Part shown: one piece after another, positions 1 to 14,900 of the stretch
Numbering within the stretch: the first letter of the stretch is position 1
Layout: each line of letters starts with the position of its first letter
Origin: Styela clava
Lineage: Eukaryota > Chordata > Ascidiacea > Stolidobranchia > Styelidae
Length of the DNA: 64,000 nt
Assembly (NCBI RefSeq): GCF_964204865.1
Contig: NC_135252.1
Location: 10,437,383 to 10,501,382 of the forward strand
Direction of reading: 5' to 3'
Program-made: the position numbers and the translations under genes
Notes under the pieces: model-generated
Database searches by the model: none
What the model saw: only the letters and a program-made list of their open reading frames with translations
What the model was told of the DNA's origin: nothing

Positions 1-2404
1 TATACCTAATCTTTTCACCTAATAATCATTGGTAGGTTGGGTATAAAATTATATAATTCATCACTGGCATTTTGGGAAGTAGTTATCACGGTTTTTAATG
101 CAATTTATGTAGGTTTTCCTGAATTTATTCACATCTAGAAACTCAAATCTATATTAAATACAGATATTAGTAAATTAGAATTATAATAAATAGTTTGCGC
201 GACCCACTGTGCCACTTCAATGTCCCTATTCATACACTCATATTAGTGCCTTGAGACTATATGCTTATATTGATATTGATGTTTCGTAATTTGTTTGCTG
301 TTTATGACGCATGTACACATTGTTTCATTCCCTTGTTTTTCAATTCATACTGATTGAGTGATGTTTTGTCAAAAGCTATTGCAAGATGAAGCAATAATAT
401 GTGGTAATTGCCCATCAAAATGATATTTCGGACTTGATTGTTTCTTGAATTTTTATCTATATGTGTTTTTATTTCACACAAATTATTACGTTCGAGAGTC
501 GACCTATTCCTTTGCCGAATCTTACAGTTAGTTATAATCTGATCGTTCTCGTTTAATAAATGTGCGGTGAATAATTTTCTATTGCTATTGCTTTTTTATT
601 TTATTAATATCTGCACAGTTTGTGAATGGACGATGATTACACTCAATAACATATTTTTCGATGGCAAGTAACATTTGAAAATAATAATTAATACCCTTTA
701 AAGTTTGAACTGCTTTTGATATTGTGGAGTTTTTTAAGAATGTTATGTCATTTTTGGTGTTTTAGTTTAGTTTATTATCTTTTTTAACAATATAAGTCAA
801 TGATGTAATAATAGAACATCCAGAAAGTTTTTGAATACTCCCACGTAGAAAGCTGATTTGTTCCAACCTTATGTTTCTTTAAAAATGTTTGCTACTTTAG
901 ATCGTAGATGGAATTAACGTTTGGTAGTTAGAAGAGGTGCTAACAATACATTTCTTAATTAATTTCTTCCTACATTAAACTCAGCAGATTTGAAATATCG
1001 TGCAATGGTAGAGTTTTTATACTGTGCTTAGCATTTGGGGACACATATACTACTTCTACTAATTTTCATTAGACCCCTTTGTTGTGAATATGAACAAACA
1101 TTTTTCTTAGTTTTGGAGCTTTTTACTTCAAATTTTGATTTTTTTGATGAAAAAATAGTACTCTAGATTTTCTGCAACATACTTATTTCACTGTACCTGT
1201 GGTTGCGCTTTTTTTCCTTTTTCCAGTTTTGATATGTCAAACAGTGACTATATTCTAAAAGATGATAGTAAATTTCATCATTGAATGTGTAAAGCTTAAG
1301 ATAATATTAATTTTAAGAATGGGAAAAGATTGTGGAACCGTATTGGACTGACTGCATTATTCTTTGTATCACTTTTTGTCTTGTCTTTGTCCGCGCTAAA
1401 CATTTTGTCAGTTGTTTTAATTTTCGCAAATAAACAAATCTCGACAAAATTTTCGTTTTTATATGGGACGGAATTTTTTGTTTTGCTTTCAATATTTTTT
1501 TTTCGTTGTTTGCTCTTGTGAATGAACCATTTTGTCGACTGGAACTATTATTTATGAATAAAATTCATATATTAAAACTGTTGAAACCTGCGTGAGACTT
1601 TGTTTTCATTGCTTCAATTGAATCGAAAAAAATACGCTTTTATCAATAAGTTGAGTAGACGAGGCACACATGAACACACTAAGAATAGATTTCTATACAT
1701 GTAAAGCTCTCAAGGTTTTATTTACAATGACACAGAAAATTGCATCAGTCTGTCGATTTATATAAAAGTACATTTCTTAGTATGGAGCAACATGATAAGA
1801 AGAATTCATGGTAATAAAAATGATTTTCCAAATCAGGTTTGTCTGTGACATTTTCAAAAACTGAAAATTTGCTGAATGACATCACGTCATCCAACGGAAT
1901 TCATTAAATGCTTGAACATTGGTCAATGAACAACCGTCTTTGAGAGCGACCAGCAAGCAATACACTGAACGAACGTATTGATTCAACAATACCATACATG
2001 ATTAATTAAAATTGTAAAGCGAATCTCACAAAAGAACGAAGCGATAGTGAACCTATTAAAATACATTAATCAAAACTTGTGAACTTTTCACCTGGTAACA
2101 TTCGCGAAATATTTGCTCAGACATCCGATAAATTCAGTAGACAGGTATATATATATTAAATATGGAATTTTGTTACAACAATATGTATTACGGTTATCCA
2201 TTTTATTGTTACAACTGTATTTGTAAGGCTTTCAATTCTTGAGTTACTTCAACTTTCGCTTTATTTATCACTAACTGCATCTCTGATAATTCTTTTATTT
2301 TATATCATGTCGATTTCATTTGACAAATTTAATACAAAATGTATATTGGTGTTGAGCAATGCCATATTATTTATATATATATAAATGAAAAGTAAAAACC
2401 AGAT
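1..2404. other. AT-rich spacer, no supported gene
   Basis: No reading frame here has coding character together with splice sites. A 63-codon hydrophobic frame at 1330-1521 opens with TTG and looks like chance in T-rich DNA. An AATAAA near 1556 could end an unseen upstream transcript, but nothing else supports one. The part next to 2405 should contain the 3' untranslated region of the minus-strand ligase gene. Confidence 0.6.
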
Positions 2405-5400
2405 TCACAATTTCGATTTATTTGCTTCGTCTCGCATCAAACGTCGAAGTATTTTTCCGCTTGCACTTTTCATAATTTTATCACAAAATTCTATTCCTCC
2501 ATGTAGATGCTTGTATTTTGAAAGTTGACCTTCAAACACAATGCAAATTTTGGAAAACTGGAATAGCGTACTTTAACTATGGTTGACCTCTTTAAACTAA
2601 AAAAAATCATCAATGAAAATGCATTACCAAAATCCCAAAATATTACAGATCGCAGCGATCTATACAGATCGCTGGATTTATAATGGGAGCTGATCAACAC
2701 AAAATCGAACTAGATGTATTTGCTGTTGTGCGTGTTACATTTATATTAACTCCTGCTTCCTAGCGAAATCGATATACCTACTCAAGTGTGCAAATCTTTC
2801 AAAGGAATTTTCGACAACCTCATAGCGCGTCGTGTGTGGCTATTTTCATTTATATATGTATATATATATATATATTATGCTTTCCTTTATCGCGTAATAA
2901 TATTATTCAAATTACCTGCGATATGGTTATGAATCTCCTCTTTTGTTAAACTTGGATCGTTTGGGACAACAAATGCTTTTGCAACTTCTCCTGCTTCTAG
3001 ATCGGAAACTCCAATTACTGCTACATCAGCAATTTTAGGATGGGAAATTAAAACTTCTTCCAGTTCAGCCGGGGCAACCTTGTAATGTTAAATCATAATA
3101 AAAAACTGAAAAAAAAAAGCATTTAAGATACAAAGGTTTGTTATTATTTGACGTACAGTCTTGTTACTGGCATTAGCAGCGTGTTGAATCAAGATTTTTT
3201 GTCTGCATTGATCTGCGCTTGACTATAATCAACTATATTTACTGGCAAGTTGCACGTAACTCGCACAACATATCACTCTAAAAACATTACCTGAAATCCT
3301 TTGTATTTTATTAATTCTTTTAATCGGTCAATAACATAAATCATCTCATTGTTGTCAAAATATCCAATATCACCAGTATGAAGCCATCCTTCTGCATCTA
3401 TCGTGTTTGCTGTTGCTGATGAGTTCTTGAAATAGCCTTTCATTACCTGCAAAAACGATGAAGTAAATGAGAGTTTATGTTTTCTATTATTCAGGTTCAT
3501 TTATATTATGAACGGAATGAAGTTTTGAATATAGACATAGAGAGTGAGTGAGGGATATACCAACTATGGCTATGGATTGGATTCAAAAGAAATACGAGCA
3601 TATACATAATAATACCTTTTATTTGACATGCCTTTGAAGTTTCAGAACTCACCCATACCTGTGGACCTTTCACACACAATTCTCCATTCTGATATGGCCC
3701 TACTTCCGCGCCAGTTTCAATGTTGATTATCTACAAATAACAAAAACGAAGTCTTCAAAAACAAATAAAGACCTCAGAGTATTTATTTTTCATTGCAGTA
3801 TTTTTAATGAAAATGTGCACTCTTTTGGTACATATAAATTCTGCCGTACCCAGCGTCACTGACTTTTAATGCAATGGAATAGAGTAACTTTGGTAGATCT
3901 GTATGTACCAAAATTTAGTCAATTGCCGAAATTTATAGTTACCTTAATCTTTGTGTTAGCACAAACACGACCAACGGAGTTATGCGGGGTCATCTGAAAA
4001 TCAGACGCTACAACAGGAACGCACTCTGTCAGTGCCCAACCTAAAAACATCAAGCCCAAAGTTGAAAGGGTTCGATTACTGAAAATTAGTATAAAAAATA
4101 ATAAAGGAAAATATCATTAAAATCAATAAGCACTCCACGGCAATTCGTGTTGGTATATTTTCAGCACTTGGAAAGAAAAACAAGAAATTCGTTATTGTAC
4201 CAATTAATTATAAAAGCCATATTAAACAGTAAAGCTGTCGTTTACATGATTCGCCAGTTTTTGTGCCTTTGAAATGAATATTTACCAATTTATAAAGACA
4301 TCCTAAATGCTCGTTTCTTCGTTAAAAGGAAAGAATATTTAACGAATGTTAGAACTGATTGATCACCTTGTGCAACTTGGCATTTCAGCTTTGTAGACAA
4401 AATTGATGCAACTTCACGTGGTAGAGGAGCAGCTCCACATTTCAATGATAACAAAGATGAAAGGTCGTACTTTTCCAGCAAAGGGGACTTGGCGAACATC
4501 AGAAGCATTGGAGGAACGCCCGAAAATTGTGTTATCTGCAAAATATTGTTATATAATCAATAAATCTGATATTTAAAATAATACAATCTTGATTTTGTAA
4601 TACCTTGTATTTTTCAATAGATTGGAAACACCTTTCTACATTAAATCTGACATCAAGAACGTGTCGTACGCCCTGGTCCAACGTCGCAAAAGATACCATC
4701 AATCCGTAAATATGAAACATGGGAAGAACAGAATATACACTGTCAGGTTTGAATCCCATATTCATTCTAAAATATACAGGCAAGATTGGAGCAAGCAACT
4801 GGGTTAAATGTAGCAATGCATTATGACGTCATTTGTTGCGTTTTACAAGTCTACATTACTTAGAGCTTACTTATGAATTGACAGACACGACACAAAATTA
4901 TAGTGAGTCAGCATTACACCCTTTGGCATTCCGGTTGTTCCACTCGAGTATGGAAGAAACAAGACATCTTCACGTGGATCGATTTGAACATTCCTTGGAA
5001 AGGCTGTAATGGAGCAATTTCAACGCATAAATTAGATTAAATCTGGATTTTTAAAGTTCTTTGTTATATATACTCAATCCATTCAAGGTCAGTGATCCCA
5101 AATTTATTCAATTAACGAAACAGCAAATATTGTCAAAAGTCTTCGTGAATCTACAAAGTAAGATCGGAAATGATGAATTCGGTAGTTATTTAAATTGGGT
5201 AATTTAATTAAAAAATAGGTTGTTTCTGTTTCTAGTAGATTAAAATTGGATATAAAATTTTTTAAATCCAGATGCACGAGCATGCAACGTTCTTGCCTAC
5301 TTTGAATCAAATCCATATCTATGTCTATTTCGAACGTTCGATATCGTTGATTTAAAACCAACAACCAATTTCCTGGGGAATCGCACGTTTAATAGTCGCT

Positions 5401-6813
5401 ATTCAACTTAATTAAAAAATATTTCATTTGAACTTTTAAATAAAGTTACCGCTTCCATCTTCATCTCTTATAAGATCATCAAAACTCTCAACTCCTGCTA
5501 TCTTTCCAATAGTGTATATTTTCTAGGAAAAAGCGCATCTGATTCTGTTTTATTAGAGGCAAATAAAAAATGACTCGGTGGCTATTGGCTCGATTGAGGC
5601 GACCCAATTTAATATGAAGTACAACATAGAGAAAACTAATTCTAAAACTTTTCTCTGTTCATTAGTATATATATATATATATACATGATTTACACCCTAT
5701 ATATTCTATTCATACCTGCAAAGAAGAAACAATCTCCGCCACATTTTTCACCTTTTCATAAGATGCAGGAACAGCGAATGCCATCGTTGGCTCAGAATGT
5801 TGAAATTGCCTTTTCATTTCATCTGTAATCAAAAATACCAAACATTTTGGCTAAGTAAAATATTTTTTCGTGTTATTTATTAATATCACAATATCAACTG
5901 ATAGTAAACTAGGTGCAATCTCTTTTTCTAGATCAGAATTAAGTTCGTAAGTCACCTCCAGCACTAATTTAATATGAACCTATAAAAAAACTTCCCAAGA
6001 TGGATGGATATGTAACACTACAAAAGTGCGTGTTGAAGGCGTGTGATATTGCTTGGTTTTTAATTTGTTGAAGTATTCAAATTAACGTTCATAGCGCTTT
6101 AGTCTATTGGTAAGAAATAAAAATAATTTTACTTTGTGTATACAATGGGTTAGACGTAGTTATTGTTGCTCCACAAGCGGCAACAGCTAACATAACAATG
6201 ATGTATTCTGGACTGTTTGAAGCACAAGTCGCTACAATATCACCCTTCTTCAATCCTCGCCTTGATAATGCACTTGCACATTTTATGGTGATATTTGCAA
6301 CGTCGCCAAATGTTATTTCCCGCCCCGTTGGAGCATGTATCTGTAAACCACATTAATATATATTACCGTTTTGAAATGCAAATGTTATTAATAAGACCAA
6401 ACCGTTATTATCAACAATATTTAATTTATGTAATGTTTTCTTATATTCCTAATTGCTGCATTATACCCATACATTAACTCCTAAGTTTATTTGAACACAT
6501 GAATTTATTTATTAAATGTAGAAGCGGACTCATTTAATTTCCGTATTCTCCTCAAAATTTCTAAATTGATTTGTAAAAAAGTTGCACGGATCGACTATTT
6601 AATTTTAAAAGTCAAATATTTAAAAAATATCAGATTATCACACATTAAACAATATTTGAAAATTGTGGTTCGTAGTGTGAGAGCCAAAATTGAATTATGT
6701 TTACTCACAATGGCTGTTCTGTCGCAGCGACGACGATACAACGATTTTAAAATATAATCCGTCAAAGAAACTTCAGGAATCACAATTTCTGGATATCTGC
6801 TTACAAGTGGCAT
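2405..6813 (-). CDS. 4-coumarate-CoA ligase-like acyl-CoA synthetase A, peroxisomal (PTS1)
   Basis: ANL-superfamily adenylating enzyme. The family activates a carboxylate with ATP to an acyl-adenylate and passes it to CoA; the substrate here is unknown. Twelve exons (minus strand, first to last): 6709-6813, 6133-6340, 5716-5822, 5450-5522, 4871-5003, 4604-4766, 4367-4535, 3943-4040, 3659-3730, 3291-3446, 2916-3078, 2405-2529. They join in frame to 523 residues, a normal length for 4CL/luciferase proteins. Visible motifs are the AMP-binding P-loop [12 protein letters not shown] (183-194), GWALTE (320-325), GWLHTGD (396-402), [13 protein letters not shown] (416-428) and the C-terminal catalytic-lysine motif SGKILRR (Lys508). 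The protein ends in SKL, a canonical type-1 peroxisomal signal also used by firefly luciferase. The start MPLVSRYPE aligns with both paralogues. The frame is open with GT/AG at every junction, so the gene looks intact. Confidence 0.93.
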
Positions 6814-8919
6814 GATACTATTTTTATACTACCTCAGTTACTTTGAGAAAAAATTTTAAACTGTTAGTGGTATGATTTCAAAATATACTGTATTGTGGCA
6901 TTCGGCACCATATAGCTGTCAACTTTATGATAAACTTTTTTAATTTACCTGATACTAATGTCAACAATGAATAAATTCTTATTTTGTATTTTGTTTGTAA
7001 AAAATCCAGCTACATTATTTTTTCAGAAACAATGCAATAGCAGTTGACAAGCTGCAAAATTCATGCTGCGCGGAGATTCTTAAGGATGAATTGCAACAGT
7101 TGGCGGAAACACACACAGTCGTCAACTGGCTTGATCGAAGCTCAGTTAGATAGACCTCACTTAAATAACCGATTGAGCAACTATTAAGTGCAAATTAATA
7201 AATTTTCTACATCTTGAAAATCGATCATCATTAAACACGAAGTGTACATCACATCTTTTTGTTAAATTCGTGTTGTTGTCGGATTTTATCTTGTTGTCAT
7301 TGCTCTCTCTTTTTAATCCTAACAGTTGTAATAAGTAGCTAACCTCTCAGCCTTATTGAACTCGATATTTCACGAAAATTGTTGTATTTGGTTCAATAAG
7401 AACAAAACATATTCTGTTCCATACTGCATAACAGCACTGTATTGCTTGAGCGCAGATCTCTTCAACAACGTTGGGGACGCTCAGACCTTACCTTACCGGT
7501 ACCGTATCAGTCGTACCAGCGACTTCTTTATTGTGTGATCATCGTTATTTCACTTAGCAGCTGGATTTGAAAAGGAGGTTTACAATATAAGCCTAAATAA
7601 AATTGCAACGTCCATATTTAATTTGTTCTATTGCAATAAAGCTGGCTCGACACTATGACATGACTGCTAGCAAGGCTGTAAGTCTAAACTGAACAAAGTT
7701 TTAATGTTTACTGTCAACCAGACCGCTTTTAGGGTTGATGCCGTTTGTCGGCATATGTAAGATTAATCATTGACTTAACTTCGGCAGAAATGAATGACTC
7801 TTTGTGTGGTATGCAGATGCACGGTGCAGTTTCACAATCCCGTTCGAACATTTTCTGAAATTTGCCGTGACAGTGTATTTCCTAAGGCACATGTGCAAAA
7901 TTAGCAAACACTGGTGCACTTAATTCTGGATTTGGCCAGTTGTATTTCTCGCTGTCATTAGGTAAGTTGCGGGCTGCTTAGTGTTTCCATCCCGCCTAAA
8001 GTTATAATTAATCTGACCACCGGCCTATCCACCACTCATCACATTTTGATCAATTCATTACCAGAACCTTAAAATGCAGTTGGGTGATAAATGGACATTC
8101 ACTCTAATTCTTATCATTTACATATATTTAGGTTTGCCATATATATGAAACAAAAACCTGAACTTTCTATTCGGCATTTTGATAATTTGATGAAAGTACA
8201 GCTAACGCTAGATGTTAAATTGACGCATCAATTGTATAATAATTATGGCATTACTTCTCTTTCACTACTTTAGTGACGTAATTCGCAAATCAGTGGTTAA
8301 TAGACTGCTTCAGTTAAGAAAAAACTTGTATTAATTCTGGATAAAAAAATACATATGACTGACATGCAGCATGATCGGGACATCTACGTCCACCGGGTGG
8401 GGCGACGGGACAGCTTATCAAAATCGAGACAGTCCCAGCCAAACCGGGGCGTATGATAAGCCTATATATATATTGTATGAATACAGAAAGTCAAGTGAGC
8501 AATCGTAGGTTGTAATCGTAATGAAAATTAAAAAAAAAGATTGGAAACACTGATGTAGTAAAACTTTGCACTTGCCTTCTGAATACAACTACAGCCAATA
8601 AATATCTATTATAAAATCATAAACTTCACCTTCAAGAACAGCTACTTGAGTCTGAGTCAAATTGATATGCTTGAAAGACTTATATATTGCGTTGTAAGAT
8701 GATACAATATAATGAATCGGTATAATATAAGAAATAGATTTTAACAGGAATTCTTGTTCACGCTTGATTCGTAATAGGCCTAACTTTTAAAGCCATGTAA
8801 GTTTCTGCCGATTATTACAAGGATCGTTAACGGAAATAACATCGAAATTGGAAAAATATAAATTATTCATTCTCAAATTAATACTATATATTAATATGCA
8901 TAGTAGAGTAAGACCTAAA
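6814..8919. other. Spacer between ligase genes A and B
   Basis: About 2.1 kb, expected to hold the promoter of gene A and the 3' untranslated region of gene B, since both run leftwards. No convincing gene is seen; short frames at 7356-7538 and 8091-8273 have no family features. A GC-rich patch at about 8370-8460 stands out against AT-rich surroundings (see findings). Confidence 0.6.
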
Positions 8920-11900
8920 TCATAATTTAGATTTTTTTGCTTCTTCTCGCAAAACGCGACGTAGAATCTTCCCTGTTGCACTTTTCGCAATGTAATCACG
9001 AAATTCTATTCCGCCATACAGATGTTTATATTTTGAAAGTTGGCCTTTGGAATAAAACAAAATGATTATTCATATGAAGATATGTGAAAAGCATGTATTT
9101 TAGTTTAGCAATTTTGTGAATAAAGCATTACAAGCTCCAATTAGACATTAGTATTGGTCGCTACTGTTTCGATATTGGCTGGCAACAGCGAAGATAATGT
9201 TATCCTATAAGCTTTGTTACATTGGATCTTACACAATTCATCTTTTCTTTTTGCATGTTTTTACTTTTGTTTATTTCTAACGACCCAAATAAAGTTACAC
9301 TTATAACTTTGTTCGTCCAAAACTGTATAGTGTGGAAATATAGACGTACATTGTATTATTGAATATATTGTAGTAAATATTATTCTATCTCTTCACCTGC
9401 GATAAACTTGTGGATCTCGTCCTTTGTTAAACTCGGATCTTTTGGAACAACATATGCTTTTGCAAGTTCTCCTGCTTGGAAATCTGGAATTCCAACAACT
9501 GCTGCATCAGCAATTTTAGGATGAGCAACTAGAACTTCCTCTAATTCAGCTGGGGCCACCTTTTAATGTATAGATAAAACGTGTAAAATAAAAATAAAAA
9601 TACACACAATCCAATCTAATATCACTACACGTAAGTTGCGCCTATTTACTATCAAAGTGAACAAATTACCTGGAATCCTTTATATTTTATCAACTCTTTC
9701 AGTCGATCAATAATAAAAATCATTTCATTGTCGTCATAATATCCAATATCTCCAGTGTGAAGCCATCCGTCTGAATCGATTGTCCTTGTAGTTGCAGTTG
9801 GGTTTTTGAAATAACCTTTCATTATCTACAATATGTTGTAAGCGCATTAAAAATAATGTCGAAAGAAAAAAAAATGCTTAATTTGGATGTTTTTGAGCAT
9901 GACTAGTAGAAAAGAAATTATTTTTCATACCTGAGGACCTTTAACACACAATTCTCCGTTTTTATATGCTCCTAGTTCCGCACCAGTTTCAATATCAATC
10001 ACCTGAGGATAGAAACAAAAAAGGTTCCAACGAAGCTAAAAAGTTGTGGTCCTTGCCTATAGAAATCCCACGAATTATATAGGTCAACTGTTATAAATTT
10101 GAATGCTGTGGTTCACGGACGGGACTTGGTATTCTCAAATATTTGTGCATTGACTCTGATATTATTGTATTAAAAAAATTCAACACACAAATAATCGAAA
10201 CGAAAAATAAAATACTGGGGAAACGTATAATTTGCAAGAAAAAATATCTCTCCTGCTACATCGTAGTAGATTAATTATAAATCGGTGTATTAAGTCACAT
10301 CAACTTATTTATGCAACAACGAGAAAGCTTCTTTACTATGAATCTCCTTAATCCTTTCTAATACACTATTGACCTCCTACAGTTTGACTGTTATAGCGAT
10401 AAGTAATCATGAGTGATGAAATATCCACTTGTCTTATAGCTTAACATCCATCTTATTATTGGTGTTATGAAACACGTGCTTTTTATCAGAACGTGCAAAC
10501 TGAAACGTTGCTGCTTTTCGACGGCGGTATTCCGATACGAATAGTAATATTTTTTTTGTTCTTTCATACTATTGATTATGCTTACGCTTCTTGATTATCA
10601 CTTTCGTTTCTTTTGGCTCTTGGTAATTCTATATTTACTAAAGTATGTTGAAGAAATTTACCTTAATTTTTGTGTTTGCACATACACTGCCAACAGAGTT
10701 ATATGGGGTTATTTGCAAATTCGCCATTGTAATAGGAACACACTCAGTCAATCCCCAGCCTGTCAAGTGTATATATAAGTTTAGTCAAATATCATCAAAG
10801 ATTAAAATATAGGCCCACTGAGACGCAAGTAATATATTTATATTATTTGTTCTTCCATTTGGTATAATATCCTAAGCAAGGGCGGTAAAATATCAGTTTA
10901 AATATTTAAATAAATTGTATTGTTTGCATCAGCCGTAGTGTTAAAAAATATACATCATTGTGTTGGATATAGCACAGCATAAACAATAAGCGTTACCTTG
11001 TGAAACCGGGCAATTTAGCTTTGAAGCCAATATTGATGCGACTTCTCGGGGTAAAGGCGCAGCCCCGCTTGATATTGTTAACAGAGAAGAAAGATCGTAT
11101 TTTTCTAACAAAGGAGATTTTGCAATTGCAAGTAGCATTGGAGGAACGCTGGAGAATCGTGTCACCTGCAAAAATAATGAGTTTTATTCCTATCCTATAG
11201 ATACTTTACTTCTATAGATGAATATTTGACACATTGCAGAACAAACCGACGTTTAAGCAAACACCGCAGGTGATGAAAAAAGTTACTTTTCACTTATTTA
11301 AAAGCTATACCTTATGTTTAAATTGGTTGGTTGGTTGTTTGCATTGTTGTTGCAGGTCAAAATCGCCAGGGCTTTTGATTTTTTAAATTAAAAGGGAAAT
11401 TTACCCAAGAACAATATGTTCCCATATGCACTCTGATCCCCAAGGCTCATCTTTTTACCCCAAATTCTGCATTTAGAAGCAATTTCACCCCACACAAATT
11501 TATCACTTGTGTCCATATACATCTGTGAGTTGTTTAATTATTATATCTGTTACTATAATTCTGGCTCACACAAATCAAATTTGTCTCAGTTTGAAAAATG
11601 AATTTGAAAATAAATATACTTATATCCGTAAATATATCATTATATTATTTAATCCTCTGACCACAAAAAATTAGCATATTATGCCATCGAATTTGGACTA
11701 GGAGATTTTATTTTCTTACACTAATGAATTACCTTGTATTTCTCAATACACTGGAACCAATTTTCTAGATTGAATCTGACATCGAGAACATGTTTTAATC
11801 CTTGATCCAAAGCAACGAAAGCTACCAACAATCCATAAATATGAAACAATGGGAGAACAGAATATATACTGTCGGAATTAAATCCTGGATTTATCCTAGA

Positions 11901-14900
11901 ACATAAAAAGATTGTGAATATTTTGACAACATGTTAAATGCATTTGTTTTTTATATTTGCTCGTTACTGGCTGAAATTTATTAACGGTAATCAATAGTAT
12001 GGTAAATTAACACAACACATGAAATCATTACAACCGGATAAAAACGAAGTTAGTTATAAATATACAATGAGAATATGACAAAATTGAAGAAACGTTAGCA
12101 AAAAAAACCGTCTTGATAACAAAGTTTTGAATTAATCCATCCATTCGATTTAATGATGTAAAAATTTGCCTTGTCGATAAGATTAAATAAAAATACGTGA
12201 GTCGTAACGTGCTAATTCGTAATATGGTTGTATGATTATATCCTTACTTGCACATTGTTATGCATGATATAAAGTTGTGATGAGTCAACATCACACCTTT
12301 TGGTAACCCAGTTGTTCCGCTTGAATATGGAAGAAACAAAATATCTTCACATGGATCTATTTGAACATTCCTTGGAAAAGCTGAAACGAAACAATTCAGA
12401 AAAGTAAATAAGAAAGCAAAGCTAAAATTGCAATAAAGAAGGATATAAATGCTTACTAAATTTTAATAGCTATTTATTCATACCAGTTCAAATTATCTTA
12501 CATTTATGTCTCACTCACGGAAAACTGCAGAAAATTGTACTTACTCTCCTGCATAATATGCCATATTTCAATGTAACTTCTAGACCAGGGGTTCCCAAGC
12601 TTTTTTTAGAACGACCCCAAAGACAACTTTCAAGTGTCCAGTGCGACCCCAGGTCAATATATATATTTTCAATAATGAAACTTCTGAAGCTTCCTTCACT
12701 GGACTTTTGAGTTTGGTCATGTGGTGATATTAAGTAAAATAAGCTGAAACCAAACAGTGATGTCGCAATAAGCACCTACATTTTCTATAGCATCAGCATA
12801 GAGCAATGCCTATGAGCCTGTTTTACAGTACGCCATGGTACAAGCTGCTAAATTTAACATGATTTATCAAATCTTAGATGTTTTGTACATTCATCCTCCA
12901 CCATACCTCAGCGACCCCACCGACCCCATGACCTGTTTGCGACCCCACCTACTTATCACTCCGACCCAATTTGGGGTCGCGACCCCTGGTTTGGGAACCT
13001 CTGTTTTAGACCTTGTAAGATTTCGACGTATTGCAAACACTTAGTTAACATTAAAGAACACAAGCGAATTTGTGACTTACCACTTCCATTATCATTACTT
13101 ATGAGATCATCAAAACTCTCAACTCCGGCAATCTTTCCAATGGTGTAAATTTTCTATACGAAAATACAGTTAATTTTTTTAAGTAAACCGCTTGAATGGA
13201 AGCATTTTTATTAAGCACTTTTTTATGCACTTTAAAAACATTTGACAATGAGTGGAGATTTTAAAAATTAGATTTTATTCTTTTTGATATTTCATTTATT
13301 GTGATGTCAAGATCATCTTTTGGTGCTCGTGTAGTATGTGAACCAACATGACGGACACCAGAACGTAGTATGTGTATCAGGTTAGCGTTAGGCCATAATT
13401 TAAGGTACAAATACTACGGGAGTCACTGGGATAGTCCCCGAACTCGTAATAAAACCAAAATAGGGAAAATTAGGATAAAATTATGTCCTAACATGGTACA
13501 CATACTACGTTCGTACGGTGTCCGCCATCTTGGTGCACATACAACGGGAGCGCTCGCCTTCGTTATTGATGTAATAATATAACCGAGAACCCGAAACGAG
13601 TGTGGATTATGTATCACTGTAGAGTGTAGAGCTTGGTTCTACTGGTCACCATAGTGGGTCAGGTGACTACGCCTAATGGTATGAATCTAGTCTATACCAT
13701 AACTATGTTCAATTTCTGTATTGTAATTATTACCTCCAATGACGGTACAACCGCCGCGACATTTTTCACACTTTCATATGCCCCGGGAATAACAAATGCC
13801 ATTTTTGGCTCAGAATGCTGAAACTGATGTTTTATTTCATCTGTAAGCAAAAATATTAAAAAAAAAAACATAACAACGAGTGAATTTAGCGGAAGCGCAA
13901 TATCACTAATGTAGTCTTAGTTAACAGTGATGAAGGCGCCTACTGGTGCCATTTTTTTCTGAGTTCTAACATTATGAGTTGGTGCTAAGATGTTAGTTAT
14001 TTGTAAAACTATTGTTACTTCAGGTTCATCCTGATTTCATATACAAAATATTTGTCACGGAAAATTTATCAATCTTACGTTCTGTATACATTGGATTGCA
14101 CGTAGTGATTGTTGCACCACACGCAGCGGCAGCTAAAAGAACAATGACGTATTCCGGACTGTTGGAAGCGCATGTTGCTACAATATCACCCTTTTTCAAT
14201 CCACGTCTAGCTAATGCACTTGCACATTTTACAGTCGTATTTGCAATTTCTCCAAAGGTGATTTCACGGGCAGTGGGTGCATCAACCTGTCAAAATATAT
14301 AAACAAAATTCTTGCACATTTTCGATTAATATATTGATCATATCCTAATACTTAGTCAAGTAGATAAAATGATGGAAGCGGTGTTTGTATGTTTAACCAA
14401 TGCGAAGTAAGGTCTAGAATTTCTTCTGTAATCCCATATTTAGAACGTACATTAACCAATAAATAAGACATACGTTTCATACTAATTCCCGTTTTCTTAG
14501 TAATCTCCTTTATTTTTCTATAAATTTCACAATGAATCGTGAGTCGAGTGAAACTTTTTTGAACTTTCGGACTCTCCCTCGAATTGAGTCACCAAACATT
14601 TAAAAAAAGATTAGATCACCATTTAAACAGAATATTGACATCAATTTTTTACTAGTTTTGGGCATATGTCTTAAACAACAAAATCGAATCGGGGCTGAGC
14701 GTCTCTGTTTGAGCCACATTTTCTTTGCCCAACGCACTCTGGTATAAATGTGAACACAAATACACAGCATTTCTGTAACCTTATAATATACTGTAAGGTT
14801 GAATAAAAGTTATACATATATATACTCACGATAGCTATTCTGTTGTAATGTTGATAAAGCGATTTGAAGATGTAATCCGTTAGAGAAACTTGAGGAATCA

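Noticed and set aside
1330-1521. 63-codon hydrophobic open frame resembling a membrane peptide
   Set aside because: Starts with TTG, lies in T-rich DNA that codes Phe/Leu by chance, and has no splice or neighbour context.
2850-2877. TA-dinucleotide runs (also near 5664, 27240, 42537, 55930)
   Set aside because: Ordinary microsatellites in AT-rich DNA; no special meaning.
4622-4807. Plus-strand frame inside ligase gene A
   Set aside because: Antisense shadow of exon 6 of gene A.
7441-7530. Possible tRNA or SINE-like segment with GAGCG...CGCTC pairing
   Set aside because: No A/B-box promoter or cloverleaf could be traced by eye.
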